Source: Archangium sp.
GTDB lineage: Bacteria; Myxococcota; Myxococcia; Myxococcales; Myxococcaceae
Assembly: GCA_016793585.1 (NCBI GenBank)
Contig: JAEUJR010000598.1
Location: 1-6,524, forward strand
Direction of reading: 5' to 3'
DNA length: 6,524 nt
Part shown: in pieces, positions 6,018-6,524 of the stretch
How the letters are laid out: each line of letters starts with the position of its first letter
Numbering within the stretch: the stretch's first letter is position 1
Notes under the pieces: generated by a model
Databases searched by the model: none
What the model saw: only the letters and a program-made list of their open reading frames with translations
What the model was told of the DNA's origin: nothing
Program-made: the position numbers and the translations under genes

Positions 6018-6524
6018 ATGTCGCAGCGCGCGTTTCCGTGGAAGGCGATCGTCATCGGTGGAGCCACGCTCGCCGTCGTCGCCCTCATCGCCGGCTACCT
6101 GTGGGTGATGCGCTCGGTGGTGCAGGCCTACTACCTGGCCGAATACGCGCCGCAGCCACTGGCCGAGTCCGACCTGGGGCAGCCTCCACTGACGCACCGC
6201 CTCACCGACGTCGTCTGGTCGAGTGAGCAGCAGCCGCTGGCCTTTTCGCACGCGCTGCTCATGCAGGCCGCCCAGCAGGGCAGGGTCGAGCAGCGTTCGT
6301 CGATCGACTTCTTCGGCGGCTTCACCTGGGGCGCGACCGCGATTCCCCGGCGCACCGGCTTCTTCCCGGGGCAGGACGCCGAGATCGCCACCCGGCGCGC
6401 GGCCGCGATGCTCGGCTTCGAGCGCCGCTACCTCACCACCGACAGCAGCGATGACTTCGTGCGGGCGCTCAAGACCTTCCTCTCGAAGGGGCGGGCCGTT
6501 CGCGTGGCGGTCGATCGGGCGCTG
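6018..6524 (+). CDS. Membrane-anchored protein, possible BtrH-N/C39-like fold, partial at right edge
   Basis: Starts at ATG 6018 and remains open to the last base (169 codons), so the C-terminus is missing. An in-frame TGA at 6006-6008 makes this the only possible ATG/GTG start. After MSQRAFPWK comes one hydrophobic helix (residues 10-31, AIVIGGATLAVVALIAGYLW) with no lipobox or clear signal-peptidase site, so a single-pass inner-membrane anchor is likely, with the rest probably periplasmic. The following region (PLAFSHALLMQAA, FFGGFTWGAT, TGFFPGQD, then GRAVRVAVDRAL) is loosely like BtrH N-terminal/C39-peptidase-like proteins, whose core often ends in 'GrPV.v.vD'. A cysteine at the usual nucleophile position is absent, and no Cys occurs in the visible part. 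That family link is a weak inference; otherwise a hypothetical protein. It starts 38 bases after the GST-fold gene; no strong ribosome site is seen (AGGTGG near 5999-6004 is rather far). Confidence 0.7.
   Translation, partial: MSQRAFPWKAIVIGGATLAVVALIAGYLWVMRSVVQAYYLAEYAPQPLAESDLGQPPLTHRLTDVVWSSEQQPLAFSHALLMQAAQQGRVEQRSSIDFFGGFTWGATAIPRRTGFFPGQDAEIATRRAAAMLGFERRYLTTDSSDDFVRALKTFLSKGRAVRVAVDRAL

Overview
The window is GC-rich DNA, dense with genes and with strong G/C preference at third codon positions. A protein alternating receiver (REC) and PATAN/DUF4388 modules is typical of Myxococcota (former Deltaproteobacteria), so a myxobacterium-like host or metagenomic relative is the best guess. 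This rests on protein architecture and base composition only; there is no rRNA or other marker gene.

Layout. A GT4-family glycosyltransferase runs leftward from 875 to the window edge. It stays open through position 1, so its stop is not seen. Its sequence folds back on itself: bases 1-113 are an exact direct copy of 511-623, and the join falls inside a Val-Val-Ala-Thr motif that occurs twice in the protein. This is either an in-frame tandem duplication or a misassembly. After an 81-base divergent gap, four genes run rightward with little spacing: a REC-PATAN-REC-PATAN-winged-helix-like regulator (957-2639); a UvrD/PcrA-type SF1A DNA helicase (2641-5205); a tandem GST-N/thioredoxin-fold protein (5218-5979); and a membrane-anchored protein cut off by the right edge (6018-6524). 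Gaps between them are 1, 12 and 38 bases, with no terminator-like hairpin, so the four probably form one transcription unit. Good Shine-Dalgarno sites precede the helicase and GST-fold genes; the first lies inside the end of the regulator gene, which suggests translational coupling.

Function. The helicase is the one gene with a clear housekeeping role (repair, clearing of RecA or stalled RNA polymerase). It carries an unusual proline-rich insertion of about 105 residues between its 2B and 2A regions, with an internal QGDLF peptide that fits the beta-clamp binding consensus. The regulator beside it has two receivers, of which the second looks fully canonical and the first does not. Nothing in the window ties the regulator's output to the helicase except position. 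The GST-fold protein has half a CxxC motif in each of its two domains and resembles a family I recall from cyanobacteria and plant plastids. I see no mobile element, CRISPR array, tRNA or rRNA.
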